Assembly: GCF_963678635.1 (NCBI RefSeq)
Contig: NC_087066.1
Location: forward strand, 31,687,301 to 31,751,300
Source: Symsagittifera roscoffensis
Lineage: Eukaryota; Xenacoelomorpha; Acoela; Convolutidae
Length of the DNA: 64,000 bases
Direction of reading: 5' to 3'
Position 1 is the first letter of the stretch; every line of letters begins with the position of its first letter. A program made the position numbers and the translations under genes. Below are positions 43,605 through 55,190 of the stretch, one piece after another. Below the pieces are notes generated by a model. It worked only from the letters and a program-made list of their open reading frames with translations, searched no databases and was not told the DNA's origin.

Positions 43605-45260
43605 TGCAATTAGCAAGCGTTATCAAACCAGAATATGGGCTTTTTCGGGTTAACAACTTGTTTCACCGAATCATCTGAATCACTTGTATCTTGATTTATA
43701 ATGAGTTCAATCTCTTATTAACAAGTTTCCTCGGCTCAATTTATTTCGACCTATTTTTAATCGACTTAATTACCTAAATTTGGGAAACACAATGTTAACA
43801 CTCCGCTCCGCACTTTTCAAGGTTGTTGTATCTTTAGCAATTGGTTCGATAATTTTTTGTCTGTTCTGGAATTTTTTTTCCAAATTTTATTGAAAAAACT
43901 TTTTTTTTGTCTCAGAAACTTCTACTGGTTTTCAAAGAAAGACCGCCTATCCTTCTGCGTGCCTAAATAATCACATTTTGTCACTTTTTACTTGACTCTT
44001 CTGTTTACATTTTTCGAAAATGTGTGGGGAATTGTTTAACACATAATTTTGGTTTTTTTTGTTTTTTTTTCTCGAAAAACAGCCCTCTGAAGTTTTGATT
44101 TTAATTATTAGAACAGTTCCAACTTTTTTTCCACATAAATGGCTACGCCCCTATTTTTTTTGCCCATTAAGTTTTGGTTCTCGGACTGGTCAAGTTTTTG
44201 ATTTTTGAACGTTTTATGAGTTTTTTGACTTTTCTCGAAATCTATCCGCTCAAATCTGATATTGTGGGTTCAATGGAGAAAACGGGTAGTGGTAAGCTCC
44301 TTTGCTTAAGCCGTTTTTAAAATTTTTTGACCGTTTTTTAAACTTTTTAAACATTCTCGAAAACTACCCTGCCATATCTGAGATTTTGGGTTAAATATAA
44401 AAAACTGGTTGCGTGAATCCTTTCTGCATAAGCGGCTATCTCGTATTTTTTCACCTAAAAGCTATGATTTTCGGAAATGTCGAATTTTTGAAATAACGCC
44501 GTTTTTTTTTACTTTCAACGTGCAAATATGATATCATAATTTAAATCAAATCAACAGATTTTTGAAAGCCTATCTGTTTTCTTAAATATTCCTGGTTTGC
44601 TTACAAAAAAATTATGGCCTTCAAACAAGGAAAAGTTTTGAACTTTTGACAGTTTTCTGGAAACAGTTTGACTTTACGCAAAAACTACCGTTTCAATTCT
44701 CAGATTGTGTTCAATCCAGAAACATGGTTCTGAGAATCATCTCTGTGCAAGCGTCCTTAACCTGCTTTTTGCCGAAAAAAAAGTTTTTTTTTTGTTTTTC
44801 GAAGTCATTCCATCGTTTTATACAACTTTTGTCCGTTTCCTAGAAACTTTAAAGTTTTCTAACAGCACAATCAAACTTGAAATAAAAGGTTCAACTGGAA
44901 AAACAAGTTGCTATAATTGTTCCTGTAGAAGCGGAGACTCCTTCGTTTTTTGTAAAAGATTTTTTTTTATTTTGGAAAATTGATTATCTCAAAGTTTTTT
45001 ATTCTTCCCATTTTTTTAAATAGAAATTAGCTAAAGTTATGAACAGAAGGCAATTTTTAAAATACCATTTTTTGTGCCGCATCAGTATAGCAAATTCAAT
45101 ATTTATCAAACACATGTTTTTTGCCTTAGCTGGGCATTTGGTTGCTTTTTATTCAGGGATACGAAAGTTTTGGTTCGCTTAGTTTTTTATAACACTTAAA
45201 ATTGTTTTCAGACTTTTGATTTTTTTTTATGTTTCGCAAGTGATGCAAAGCTCTGCTTAG
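43605..45260 (+). mobile_element. Composite dispersed element, copy II
   Basis: The most complete copy: opening GCAAGCGTTATCAAACCAGA with TTTTTCGGGTTAACAACTTG, an AATGTTAACACTCCGC / CACTTTTCAAGGTTGTTGTA region shared with copy III, the roughly 150-bp array (about 43.9-45.0 kb), the tail CGCATCAGTATAGCAAATTC, and the end TTTCGCAAGTGATGCAAAGC then TCTGCTTAGTCTCTGAG. No conserved reading frame. Confidence 0.65.
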
Positions 45261-46871
45261 TCTCTGAGCATATGATAATTTTGAAATAATACACACAGTA
45301 TTGTGTTATCGTTTTAAAACCATTTTAGCCATGATTTAGGTTTCAAGAAATAAAAAATTTTGAAAAGATATGTCAGTCTCTTTTGATTTCGGACCAGTTT
45401 TCAGATTAGCAATATCAGACTGATTTTCCAGTTTTATAGTTCTGATGTTCGAAAAATATTTTAGTTATTATTTTTATGTTTAATTGCCCAATCGGCCGAT
45501 TCTCACCAAAAACTTGAAAAAACTAAAATTATTCAAAAAGTTGTTTCATTTTTTTATATCTTCATTTCGTAATAAAAGTAAGCATGGTCAAAATTTTCTA
45601 GAGGGTTTCCACAACGATTAGCTGTTGTTGGTGTTTTATTTGGTTTTTAACAGATTTTGCGAAATGATATATAGTTGCTTGGTTTTCGTTAGAATTAATC
45701 ATTTTCCAGGTTTTATTCTTATCCTTACTAAAAAAATTGCAATTTTTTTTTATTGTGACATTACAAATTTGAAATATGATCAAAACAATAAGTTTAGTTG
45801 AGACAAGGATGGCCTCTTGCTCTTCAAGTAGCAGAAAGTTCCATCAAGTTAATAAAAGAAAATTAGAAAAAAAGTTTCTCTCACTCAAGTTATGTGGTTT
45901 TTGTCCGGAATATGACGTGAATTTCTAGACGAAATTTTAAATTTTACATGGATTCATTAGTATCAAGGCATAATTGAATTTACCATCTTTTTTGAAAAAA
46001 AATTTGTAAATAAATAATTTTTTTTGAAGAATGCAGTTAAAAGTACTTCAAAACTAGTTTAAGTGGATTGAAATTTAGTTCAATTGAAAGCTTGTTTGTC
46101 TGTGTTAGTCTAGCTCGATTCCCCTAATATACAAAATTTTAAAATAGAAAAAATAAAAAAATTCAGAAACAGTTTTTTTCGACAATGTGTTTTTGGATGA
46201 TTTTAGACCTAGCTCGAAAAATACTTGAAAGGTCTTTTCTATTATATTTATCAGAAATTGTTCCAATGATTATTGGTGGAGCCTGGTTTTGCAAAGAATA
46301 AAAATTATAAAAGAAAATTAAAACACACCTGAATATAAAGGCTCTCCATAGGTCGCAAGAAAAAGCATTTCACCTAGGATAAATAAAGTGCTGCATGCAC
46401 ATTTGAAGCTTTAAGGTCATGCTCATGTGATGCACTCTGTTGAAATGTATAAGTAAACTTCTATATCTCTACGGTCTTAAATAAGATACCAAAATGATGT
46501 ATTTTCAAAAATTTTTAATGATTTATCTGGGTAGCAAAAAAAACGAAAAAAAATTGCATAGAACTGCAAAAACACAAAAACTTTACATCAGACTAAATTA
46601 TTTGACGTTACGAGAAAATTATGCGAGAAAAAAAGCTCTAATTTAGTGTTTTTTGTACAAACTTTTTTCTTAGTATATTCAAATCTGAGAATAACAAAGT
46701 TTGCACCCTCTTTCCCAGTTTTTTTAATTATGGAAAACTTTGCCATTCTCATAGCTATTATTACCCTTGTGTTAGACTTTTTTCCCGTAAACAGCTGTGT
46801 TCATAGGATTCATTGGACTAATTTAACTGGAAGTAGCTTTGTTCATAATCAATTCAAAGTTTGTAGTGTCT
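45261..46871. other. Gene-free AT-rich stretch
   Basis: No exon, RNA gene or repeat boundary was recognised. The open frame near 46.65-47.0 kb is hydrophobic and runs straight through the tRNA-like SINE head, so it is not supported. Confidence 0.4.
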
Positions 46872-46947
46872 CTTGCACGCTTAGCCTGGTGATAACGAAT
46901 ACGCCTGGGACGGCAAAGGTCCTGGGTCCAAATCTGACCACGAACAG
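46872..46947 (+). other. tRNA-derived SINE head
   Basis: CACGCTTAGCCTGGTGATAA box A-like start and box B-like CTGGGTCCAAATCTG, followed by a T run. It has the same layout as the heads at 47403 and 49287 ('ggcaaaggtcctgggt'). Confidence 0.5.
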
Positions 46948-47402
46948 TTTTTTTCAAACGGTAATTGTTCTGGTTCAAAAAAAAATTGGCTTTTTATTTG
47001 ACTGCTAAGTTTTTCTCGGCTCATTTTCCACATCTAAGAATCGTTTATTTTAGCTGTAAACAATTTTAACTGCAGTTGTTTCAAGAATTCAAGAATTTGA
47101 AAAATCCGGCAGAATTGAAATTTGTTTTTCAATTTGACTGTAATTTAACCAGCTCGAACTGTTAAGACTTCAATTTGAAAAAAAATCGTTTTTTATCGGC
47201 CTAATAAACTTTGGCTTAATAAGATCAATTGAGTGGCCTTTTTTGCGTCATTAAGTCCAAAAAAAAATTTCTTGCGCGTGTGTGTGCCCTGACGGGAAAA
47301 GAGACATGAAATTTTTAATAACTTTTTTTGGTATGAAGGGTTTCTCTTCAAGTTTTTTCGACTTTTCTACCGCTTGGTAATTATAAATTCATATCCAATC
47401 AA

Positions 47403-47480
47403 CCATCCGGCACACCTGGCGAAGAGATAAAAACAACTGCTTAAGATGGCAAAGATTTGTGGTTCAAATCCGGCGGGACC
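47403..47480 (+). other. tRNA-derived SINE head
   Basis: CACACCTGGCGAAGAGATAA start, 'gatggcaaagatttgt', a consensus box B GTGGTTCAAATCCGG (47459-47473), GCGGGACC and seven T. It fits the same family as 46872 and 49287. The D and anticodon arms do not fold as a functional tRNA. Confidence 0.55.
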
Positions 47481-47546
47481 TTTTTTTGCAAACTAGAGTT
47501 TTGTGCTGTTTCAGATTATCATTCGTCTGTTTAATTTGTCAGCTTA

Positions 47547-47642
47547 GTTCCCGTTGCTCGATGGTTCAGCTGTATTTCAAGTTGCTGTAACTCCCATCCT
47601 TGAGACGTCCAAGTCCGGGAGTTCGATTCCAGTTGAGGTTGG
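47547..47642 (+). other. tRNA-derived SINE head, different lineage
   Basis: A box A-like GCTCGATGGTTCAGC and box B GGAGTTCGATTCC (47618-47630) lie about 60 bases apart, with an internal pair of complementary stretches. It differs from its neighbours in the variable part, so it may come from another tRNA. Confidence 0.5.
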
Positions 47643-48239
47643 TTTTTCTTGGAAAGAGAAAGTTTTGACTAATTTAGATCATTCGCTGTCAGCTTGTTTT
47701 TGTCTGCTTAGTTCCGCAGAAAAGACTTTTTTTATATAAATTGGCTTCTTCATAGTATTTCTAAAGCTGTTTGTAGAGTTTTAGTAAACTTTATGATTTA
47801 GTAAACATCCAAGTCACTCATGCATACGCAAAAAGATGCATATATTTCCTTACAAAAGAAATCAAAACATCAAAAACAATGCACCAGTCCAACATATCAG
47901 ATAATCTCCAAAAAACTATCCGAAAGTATTCAAGGACTTGGGTCATGATCTATTGACCTCAACATATGTTTTAGTGTTGTAATTGCAATAGTTAACTTTA
48001 TAATTTAGAAGTTCACCAATTGAAAGCAAAGCTTAGAGATCGAACGATCGCAATCACGGCGGTAAACCAACCATGTGAATTGACAGTGAGATCTAAAAAT
48101 TTCTTTTACAATTGAAGTTTTGATGAAACTGATTCCACAAAAACTGCTCTACGCAGCGCCGTAAAAAGGAACTACAATACAGCGTTCTAAGCTCAAGCAC
48201 ATTCTTTAGAACCGCTTTTGTTAAAAAAACGATAAGCTG
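47643..48239. other. Gene-free stretch
   Basis: Nothing beyond AT-rich spacer was recognised here. Confidence 0.35.
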
Positions 48240-48785
48240 ATAACTGAGAATTGTTTTTGTTTCGGTTTCATAACGAATGTAAGGGATTATATGTGCTCAG
48301 GATGGTTTTTTCAGACAAATTTCGACTTTTGAAGTAGCCACTTTTGAGGGAACTTTTCTACAAGAAGGTACTGTTGTTCTGAGCTTAAACTTGTATAAAA
48401 AATTTTACCTGTTGTTTTCATAAAGTTATGGGGGTTTAAAAATTGCCGTTTTGGCCAATTTGGGACATTTAACGCGCGATATATTTCGCGCTGTTAACGC
48501 GTAAGCGGAGGCTCAATCCGTCCTGACAATGGTTCCCAATTGTTTGAAGGAGATTTATTGGTCGTTATTGGTTTGTTAGTAGAAGCGAAATTTATCACTT
48601 TGTACCCTATATGGCGTGTGAGGGGATGACTTTTAGAAAAAATCTCAAAACTTAAAAAAGTGTTTTTTTTTAATTTGTTTTACTTCACTTAATTTTTTCG
48701 TGTTATTACTGCTCCTCCCTAGACCTTAAAAAGAACTTTCAGGGCCTTGCCCCGATATAAGCTGTCTTTCTCAAACTTCAATTCA
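48240..48785 (+). mobile_element. Hairpin/ACGAGCAG-ended family, copy 1
   Basis: Shares ordered sequence with 51120-51545 and 58870-59392: CAGACAAATTTCGACTTTTG, a 'gttatgggggtttaaaaattgccgttttggccaatttgggaca' region, the palindromic TTAACGCGCGATATATTTCG then CGCTGTTAACGCG, and 'gcggaggctcaatccgtcct'. It ends with the hairpin-containing TTTCAGGGCCTTGCCCCGAT then ATAAGCTGTC. No coding frame. Confidence 0.7.
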
Positions 48786-49159
48786 GTTGTAATGATTTCT
48801 GGAATACCAAAATTTTCGTTTTTTTTGCGCTAATTTTATATTTCGCTGTTTAATGTGTAAATCAATGAGCAAGGCCGTTTTGCTATGGAGGTAGCATCAA
48901 TAATACTTTTTCTTGTTTTTTTTAACCTATCATCATCAGGATTATTTGCATTATATTTCTATAATCATCAGATTAAACGAAACGAATGAAGTTGTAATCA
49001 AGTCGGCAATATTTCTGTCAAAATTTAGCCTGAAAACTTGTTTCATCACTTTATGAAAAAATCTCATTACGATTAATAGGACTATTTTTTTAATTGTTTT
49101 CGTGGTTTTGATATGAATTTTTGGACTAGTTTTAAAAAAATTCTGAATGGATTTTTAAG
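48786..49159. other. Gene-free spacer
   Basis: AT-rich DNA between two repeated elements. No feature recognised. Confidence 0.35.
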
Positions 49160-50640
49160 TTTGCGAATAGCTAGCGTTAATAAAACTTGAATAAAGACTT
49201 TTTCCGGGTTAACAACTTGCTTAACATAACCACTTGAATCACTTACACCTTGGTTCACAAAGATTTCAAACTTCTATGCTTTCTCAGCCAGCTTAGCCTC
49301 GAGCTAACAATATGCCTTGCAGGTTAAAGGTCCTGGGTTCGAATTTGAGCAGGACCTGTTTTTTTAGCAGGAAATATTCTGTTTCAAATAGAATTGTCGG
49401 CAATAATATGTCTGCTTATCTGTTGTCGGGTTAGTTGTCACATCCTAGAATCGTTTTTTTTTGCTGCGTTCTCTTTTTTAATGTTGCTGTTAGTGTTTGA
49501 CTTACCCCTACATTATGTAATTTCACAAACCTTGACTTCGTATTTCCTTCTTGGTTTTTTGTTTCGGTAAAAATAATTCATCGGCCCAAATTATTTCGGC
49601 TCTGTTTTTTATAGATTTAATGACCCCCTGTTTTGGGTTGTATCAAGGGAAACACTATTTTAACAATGCCTTCCACACTTTTCAAGTTGGTTGTATGTTT
49701 ATCAATCGGTTTGTTGAAATATCTTTTTTATATGGAAATTTATTTCCTCATTATTGAAGTTTTTTTAGATTTTCTCAAGCCTAGTGATTTTCAAAAAAAA
49801 GGGTTATCGATTGAAAAACCGCCCACTACCCTGTGAGCTTGCATACTCCACTAGAGTCTTTTCACTTGTCTCCTCTGTCTAGATTCTTCAAAAAAGTCTG
49901 TGAAGAATTACATGATCCATATTTTTGTGGGGGAATAATTGACCAATATTTTTGATTTTTTAGCTCTCTCAAAAACGACTCCTCAAATCTGAAAAAACTT
50001 CTACGAATAGAACGGTTGGCAATTGCTCTCTTTCTATGCGGCCACGCCCAAGTTTTTTTCTTACAGAAAACTATTGCCCTCGGTATAGTCGAAATTTTGA
50101 TTTTGACCAGTTTGTGAAACTTTTTGACTTTTCTTAAAAAAGCAAACCTTTCAAATCAGATATTGTGGGTTCAATGGAGATGGGCAGTGGGATTTTTTCA
50201 TGTTTCAGCGGCTACTAAGAAAAATATCTACACAAAGTTATCTTCCTCGGAAAAGTCAATTTTTTTGATTTTTGGACCACTTTTTTCCTAACCTTTTTGA
50301 TTTGCTCGAAAAATACCCTTCCAAGTCTTAGGTTTTGCGTTAAATCCAAAAAAGGTTTGTAAAAAATTCAAAAAACTTGGAAAATTTAGAATTTTGTTTT
50401 TTTGATCGTTCTTAGAACGTTTTTATTTTTTTTCAGAACTAACCTTCCCAAAGTTTTTTGTTCCAAAAAGTCAAACAAGTACTGTAAGCGTTAGCTGGGC
50501 CCTTAGTTGTGTTTTATCGAGACATATAAAAGTTCTGGTTCACCTCGTTTCTTCAACATTTAAATTTTTTTTTCGACTCATGCTTGTTTTTGTTTGTGTT
50601 GTATCGCAAGTGCTGCGAAGCTCCGCTTTGCCTCTGTGTT
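49160..50640 (+). mobile_element. Composite dispersed element, copy III
   Basis: Opening AGCTAGCGTTAATAAAACTT with CCGGGTTAACAACTTGC, a SINE head (49287-49358), an AACACTATTTTAACAATGCC / CACTTTTCAAGTTGGTTGTA region shared with copy II, a shortened array (about 49.93-50.46 kb), the tail GTAAGCGTTAGCTGGGCCCT, and the end GTATCGCAAGTGCTGCGAAG then CTCCGCTTTGCCTCTGTG. Confidence 0.6.
49287..49358 (+). other. tRNA-derived SINE head inside composite copy III
   Basis: CCAGCTTAGCCTCGAGCTAA start, 'ggttaaaggtcc', box B TGGGTTCGAATTTG (49334-49347) and seven T. Copies I and II lack a recognisable head at this place, so it is either a later insertion or decayed in them. Confidence 0.5.
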
Positions 50641-51119
50641 AAAATTGAAATTTTTGGTTCGATCTGGACTAATTGAAGCACAATTGTTTTCGAGTTTATC
50701 ATTGAAGCAAAAAACGGGTGTTGTCTTTCAAGATGGAGGGACCGAATGTTGCAAATTTATTTTCAGTTATTTTTTGGCAACCAGAATGAGTAACCAAAAA
50801 TCTCAAAGAAATCGCTTAGACCTCTCAAGGAAAGGCGACTAAAATTATTTCTGATTGATTATAAAGTAAGCAGATACACAAGTTGTTTGACCCAAATCCG
50901 ATTAGCGGTTCGATGTTAACTTGGTTCTGAGTTCGAAAATTAAGCCAATCAGCATTGGTCATTTTTTCGCAGCGCTTAGCAAATTTAAATTAAAGTGATG
51001 AACCCTGAGGTGGTGGATCTTAAATTTGTCTATTTGGCAGAAAGAATGTTAAATTGATCCGAATTTTTTAATTTTGTGAAAACGAATTCGGAAAACGAAA
51101 AACGCTTTTTTCACCCATT
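50641..51119. other. Gene-free spacer
   Basis: No exon or repeat boundary recognised. Confidence 0.35.
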
Positions 51120-51545
51120 TAAGCTAATCCAAAATTTTATTGTTCTGACTTTTGACGAAAATGACAAAAAAATTGTTCTCGTAGATTTGTTTTCTCCGGA
51201 TGAAATTCGACTTCTTAACTAGTCAATTTTTGACGGAACTTTTGAATCTCATTCAAAAAGTATTGATATACTGAGCTCAAATTTAAAAAGATATTTCATC
51301 TGTGATCATTTTTCGCAAAGCTTTGGGGGTTTAAAAGTTTATATTTCGGCTAATTTGGGACAATTAACACGTAATACGTTTTGTGTTATTAAGGCGAAAT
51401 CGGAGATTTAATCCGTGTAAGATATCGTTCAAAAAGTTCTTATTTTTTAATCTTCGTTTTTCTAGCGCAAACACAACTGTATACACTCTAAATTTCAGTC
51501 AGATTATTCAGGGCTTTGCTCTGATACGAGCAGTCCTGTTGTATG
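51120..51545 (+). mobile_element. Hairpin/ACGAGCAG-ended family, copy 2
   Basis: Same order as copy 1. It ends ATTCAGGGCTTTGCTCTGAT then ACGAGCAGTCCTGTT at about 51503-51540. The AGGGCTTTGCTCT core forms a short hairpin just before the constant ATACGAGCAG. Confidence 0.7.
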
Positions 51546-51705
51546 CGTACCCGAACTCTACAGCAAAAATTTTTTGTGCCGCTGTAAATTTTTTCTGTTA
51601 ATAATGACGCCGGTTTTGTGCAAAAGTTTTTTAGCCAATACGAACGTCTAACGATTCTGATTGGCTAGAAGTTTTCGATCCTTCGGTCTCTCTGTCACTA
51701 AAATA

Positions 51706-51719
51706 CCCCCCCCCCCCCC
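51706..51719 (+). repeat. 14-base poly-C tract followed by poly-A
   Basis: Run of 14 C directly followed by nine or more A. A sharp strand asymmetry switch. No associated gene. Confidence 0.9.
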
Positions 51720-51770
51720 AAAAAAAAAGCTTAAGCGCAAGTTAATTAATTTGAGGTCAGTTGAAGGACA

Positions 51771-51815
51771 GAGAACATTCAGGGCTTTGCTCTGATACGA
51801 GCAGGCTTGTTTTGT
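51771..51815 (+). mobile_element. Isolated 3' end of the hairpin/ACGAGCAG family
   Basis: GAACATTCAGGGCTTTGCTC then TGATACGAGCAGGCTTGTTTTG, only about 240 bases after the same end in copy 2. The body was not recognised upstream, so it is a truncated copy or a tandem terminus. Confidence 0.7.
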
Positions 51816-53563
51816 TTATTTTGATTTAATTTTATTCATCTCCGGGCCCGTAACACTGATTCCATTTTTGTCTAACTTTTTAAAAAACTGTATGAAACAT
51901 TCTTAAAGCACATGTCATCGATCAGGAGATTTTGCGCCAATTTGTATTTAAAAAAGGGGAAGTCCTTTGTTTATTTTGGGGACGGACACCTCAGAAAATT
52001 CACTGCATGCAAAATTTTAATTGGCAGTTGATTTTTGAACAAATTAATTGTTTTTTATTCAACTCATTCTTTTGATCATTATTTACAAGAAGCAATCAGT
52101 GATTTTTTAAATGGCCTCAAAACTTATTTATCAATTTGCGAAACACACTCTCATAATATCGTGGTGTGCGTCTGACTTCAAATCCACTTCATGGCATGTA
52201 TGCTAATGCAATGTTAAAACGGCCATGTTGTTCTAAAATATATACCATCATTTTATTGATTGTACCTGGTGGAAAATGTGCGTATTTCCTTTTTTCTTAC
52301 TTATCGTTGGTTGCTACATATAAAACAGCTACCATTTTGTAACCATCAATTTTACACATAGAGGCAAACAATGAAATGATTCATTTCAACTCCTCAATCA
52401 ACCAAATTTAATCCCAGGAAAGCGTCTTTTTATCCCCCAGAAATACGCTTTATCCCCCAGAACGACCGAGAGCCTATTATTCTATCTAAGCTTTAAATTT
52501 TATTGCTCAATTTTTTTTTAATTTTTTCTCTCGGGCACGCTATTGTATTTCAGTTTGCAGAATGAAAGTTCCATTTTTTCACCCATTTAACCTCTCTTTT
52601 CTTGTTTGTTTTCTTGATTCCTCAATTGCTAATTCGTGATACTAAATCCTACGTTTTTCTTAGTCTTCTCATGATAAATAGAAAACGATTTCCTAAATAT
52701 TTTTAACTTCGCGTATTCCAATTTTTTTTATCCCATTCAAGTCATAATTAATGCCGTTTAAGCGGTACAATTGAATTCAACACCGCTTAAAAACCTGAAC
52801 AATTCGCGATTGACGTTGTTATTCTGTCACAGTTACCAACAAGCAGCCATATTGAATATTGGTGTAGTGCAAATTGCTATCAAGAGGAAACTCCATTTCC
52901 GTTATTTTGAAGAAAATTTGAAAATGAGGTCGCAAAATTTGTTTTAAAGTGTCGTTTGAAAACCTGAGTTTAGAAAAAGGCCGGAGAACTTGCTGCAATT
53001 TGCATAAATGGCCATAAAGTTTTTAGCAAAAACTCTTCCGATTTCAGAAGCTTATTGCTGCCCTGAAAACATTATTGATAAGAGCAATAGCGGATATTTG
53101 TAAGTATTTTGCGACATCTATTTTTGATTGATCGACTCTTAAAAGTAATGTTGATATCGCGCTCTATGTGGTTTTTTTTCTTCAATAAATTTCAAGTTTG
53201 TAACCAATTGTTTCTGTTAGATTATTTCTGTATCATATCAACAATAACGATATTAAATACTTACCTGCACTCTTTAAATAATTTACTAAAAGGATTGGAA
53301 TACTGTCACTTTGGTCAAGTTAGAATAATTAATGAGCGGTACCGTACAGTATTGATTTCAGTTATTTGTAATAAATAAAAATTGAGGAGGAAAACGCGTT
53401 TTCTCCAAAATTTGGTTGACAAGACAAAAAACATCAAAACAAAAATGCCCAGATTTTTACCAAAAAATAACGAATTTTTTTCTAAAGTTTAACCTACGAG
53501 TTGATCATTTGTAGCTCCTTTTACTAAAACAATAATTAAGTTAAACCTACATCTAAGCAAACA
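51816..53563. other. Gene-free AT-rich stretch
   Basis: No supported exon. The open frame near 53.1-53.4 kb is an AT-rich translation without a start or splice context. Confidence 0.4.
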
Positions 53564-53605
53564 AGACTGCTCGTATCAGGAGAAGTCCTGAATGTCCCAA
53601 TCACC
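53564..53605 (-). mobile_element. 3' end of the hairpin/ACGAGCAG family, reverse strand
   Basis: AAACAAGACTGCTCGTATCA then GGAGAAGTCCTGAATGTCCC is the reverse complement of the conserved family end. Confidence 0.7.
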
Positions 53606-53929
53606 CATTTATTGATCTCAAATAAACTTTTTGGTTAATGATATATTGACTAACTACGAAACAAAGACTGATAATATGAAGTTTTAGGTGTTACAATTCG
53701 AGTCGTGTATGGAGTTAAAAAGAACAATTAGCTTGCCTCAAATCAATTTTTAACGATTATGGGTGCGGATAATTTGCCACGCATACCTAATTTGCGTATT
53801 GAAATTATGAATGTATGAGTCGAGCAACCTTACCCGTTTTAGTTTAGCGCGAGCGTACTTGATCGGTAGTCCAAAGTTTTATAGATCGATACAAGTACGC
53901 AGCCAAATTTTGTAAATTCTGTCCTAGCA

Positions 53930-54340
53930 AAAAACCCACCCCCGGCAGATATACTTCTCACTTTATTCGTAACAGTTATACAAAGTGAGTTTTTTATATA
54001 GTGCAACTTGGGTTAAGAAGAGAAAAGTCTTCAAATTTTGCTCAAAATGATTCTAAATTGGTTTGTTTCATAAAAATTTTGAAATTTTAAAAGAAAAATT
54101 ACCTTTTCTAGAAATCAAACAAAAACAATTTTTTTTACGCAAAAACTATTACAGTTTAACCTCTTTAAAATTTGTTGAGCTACAGAATAAGCTAATTTTT
54201 GCATAAATTGTTCAAAATTGAACTGATACCAAACAGTTTTAGCGCATTTTTCATTGGCAAAAAAATAGGGTTAAATGTTGTTTCCAAACTTCGCAGCACA
54301 AACTAAGTCTTTGCATTTAACGCGTTTTCAAAATCAAGTA
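53930..54340. mobile_element. Decayed relative of the 37779-38361 MITE
   Basis: Interior phrases match that MITE: a 'cttttntagaaatcaaacaaaaacaat' stretch, 'aaactattacagtttaacctctttaaaatttgttgagctac' and 'catttaacgcgttttca'. The ends are not both recognisable, and a second TA-flanked element adjoins it on the right. Confidence 0.5.
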
Positions 54341-54342
54341 TA

Positions 54343-54562
54343 CCGTGCTGATTCAAATTGCCCGATTAAAAGGAACCAAAATGGACACTTTGCACGCCTA
54401 AAATGGTGAAACATAATATGGTCAAATAATATAGTGTTTACAAGACATAAAATGGTGAAAAACGTAATTGTACTAGAAAATTTTTTTATCTTCTTTAGAA
54501 AAACCATTTTATGTCCGGTTGGTAATATGTTCCTTTTGTCTTATTAATTTGAATCAGCACTT
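54343..54562. mobile_element. TA-flanked mariner-type MITE, 220 bp
   Basis: TA at 54341-54342 and 54563-54564. The TIR is CCGTGCTGATTCAAATTGCC on the left, with the right end the complement of AAGTGCTGATTCAAATTAAT. Inside, both arms carry AAAAGGAAC and 'aaaatgg-gaaa' phrases. Same terminal GTGCTGATT as the 37779 element. Confidence 0.85.
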
Positions 54563-54841
54563 TACACTTACTTTTTTACCGCGTAAACTGCAAAAAGATT
54601 TGCCCAGAAGTGTTTTCAAATTGAATTAAGGCAGGCACAAATTTGAGGAAAGACTAGGAAAAAAGTTACAGCTTACATTCAATTTCTTAAATCATTTTTT
54701 TCCAACAAATTTCGCCCTAATACGAGCAATTGTGTTCCTCTAAAGTACTTTATCAAAAAATCATATGTACAAAGTTCATAAATCTGCATTATTTGCTTTG
54801 GCGACTTCATAATGCTTTCAGACTGATTAAATGCCTAATCA

Positions 54842-55190
54842 GGGGCGGATCTAGGATTTTCTCGAGGGGGGAGGCGGATTTTCAAAGGTCGACCAATTTG
54901 ATTTCCCGAGCTCTCCTAAAGCGCTAAAAAGATGCTGTTTTGGCCAAAGTTTCTGCGCCGCAGGCATAATTAAAAAAAAACAGGCCAAAAAAGGCGTTTT
55001 TTGGAAGACTTTGACAAGAAAATCGCGTTTTTTTTGGCGCGCGCTCCCCCTCAAAGTTAGTATATATTACCAAAGGCGCCTTGATAACAATTTTAGTGTC
55101 CGTCACCAAAAATGAATTTCTGAAAAAGTACCAAAGGGGGACCCTATGCGTCGGCAGGGGGTCGAATCTCAATGTTTGGATTGTGACGGC
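54842..55190 (+). mobile_element. GGGGCGGATC-family element, best-preserved copy
   Basis: Starts CAGGGGCGGATCTAGGATTT then TCTCGAGGGGGG. It contains GGCGCGCGCTCCCCCTCAAA, 'gtta-tatatta-caaaggcgcc', 'gtgtccgt-accaaaaatgaattt' and CAGGGGGTCGAATC near the end, matching 7627-7966 in reverse. Superfamily unassigned. Confidence 0.75.

Noticed and set aside
46646-47008. 120-residue plus-strand frame
   Set aside because: Runs through a tRNA-derived SINE head.
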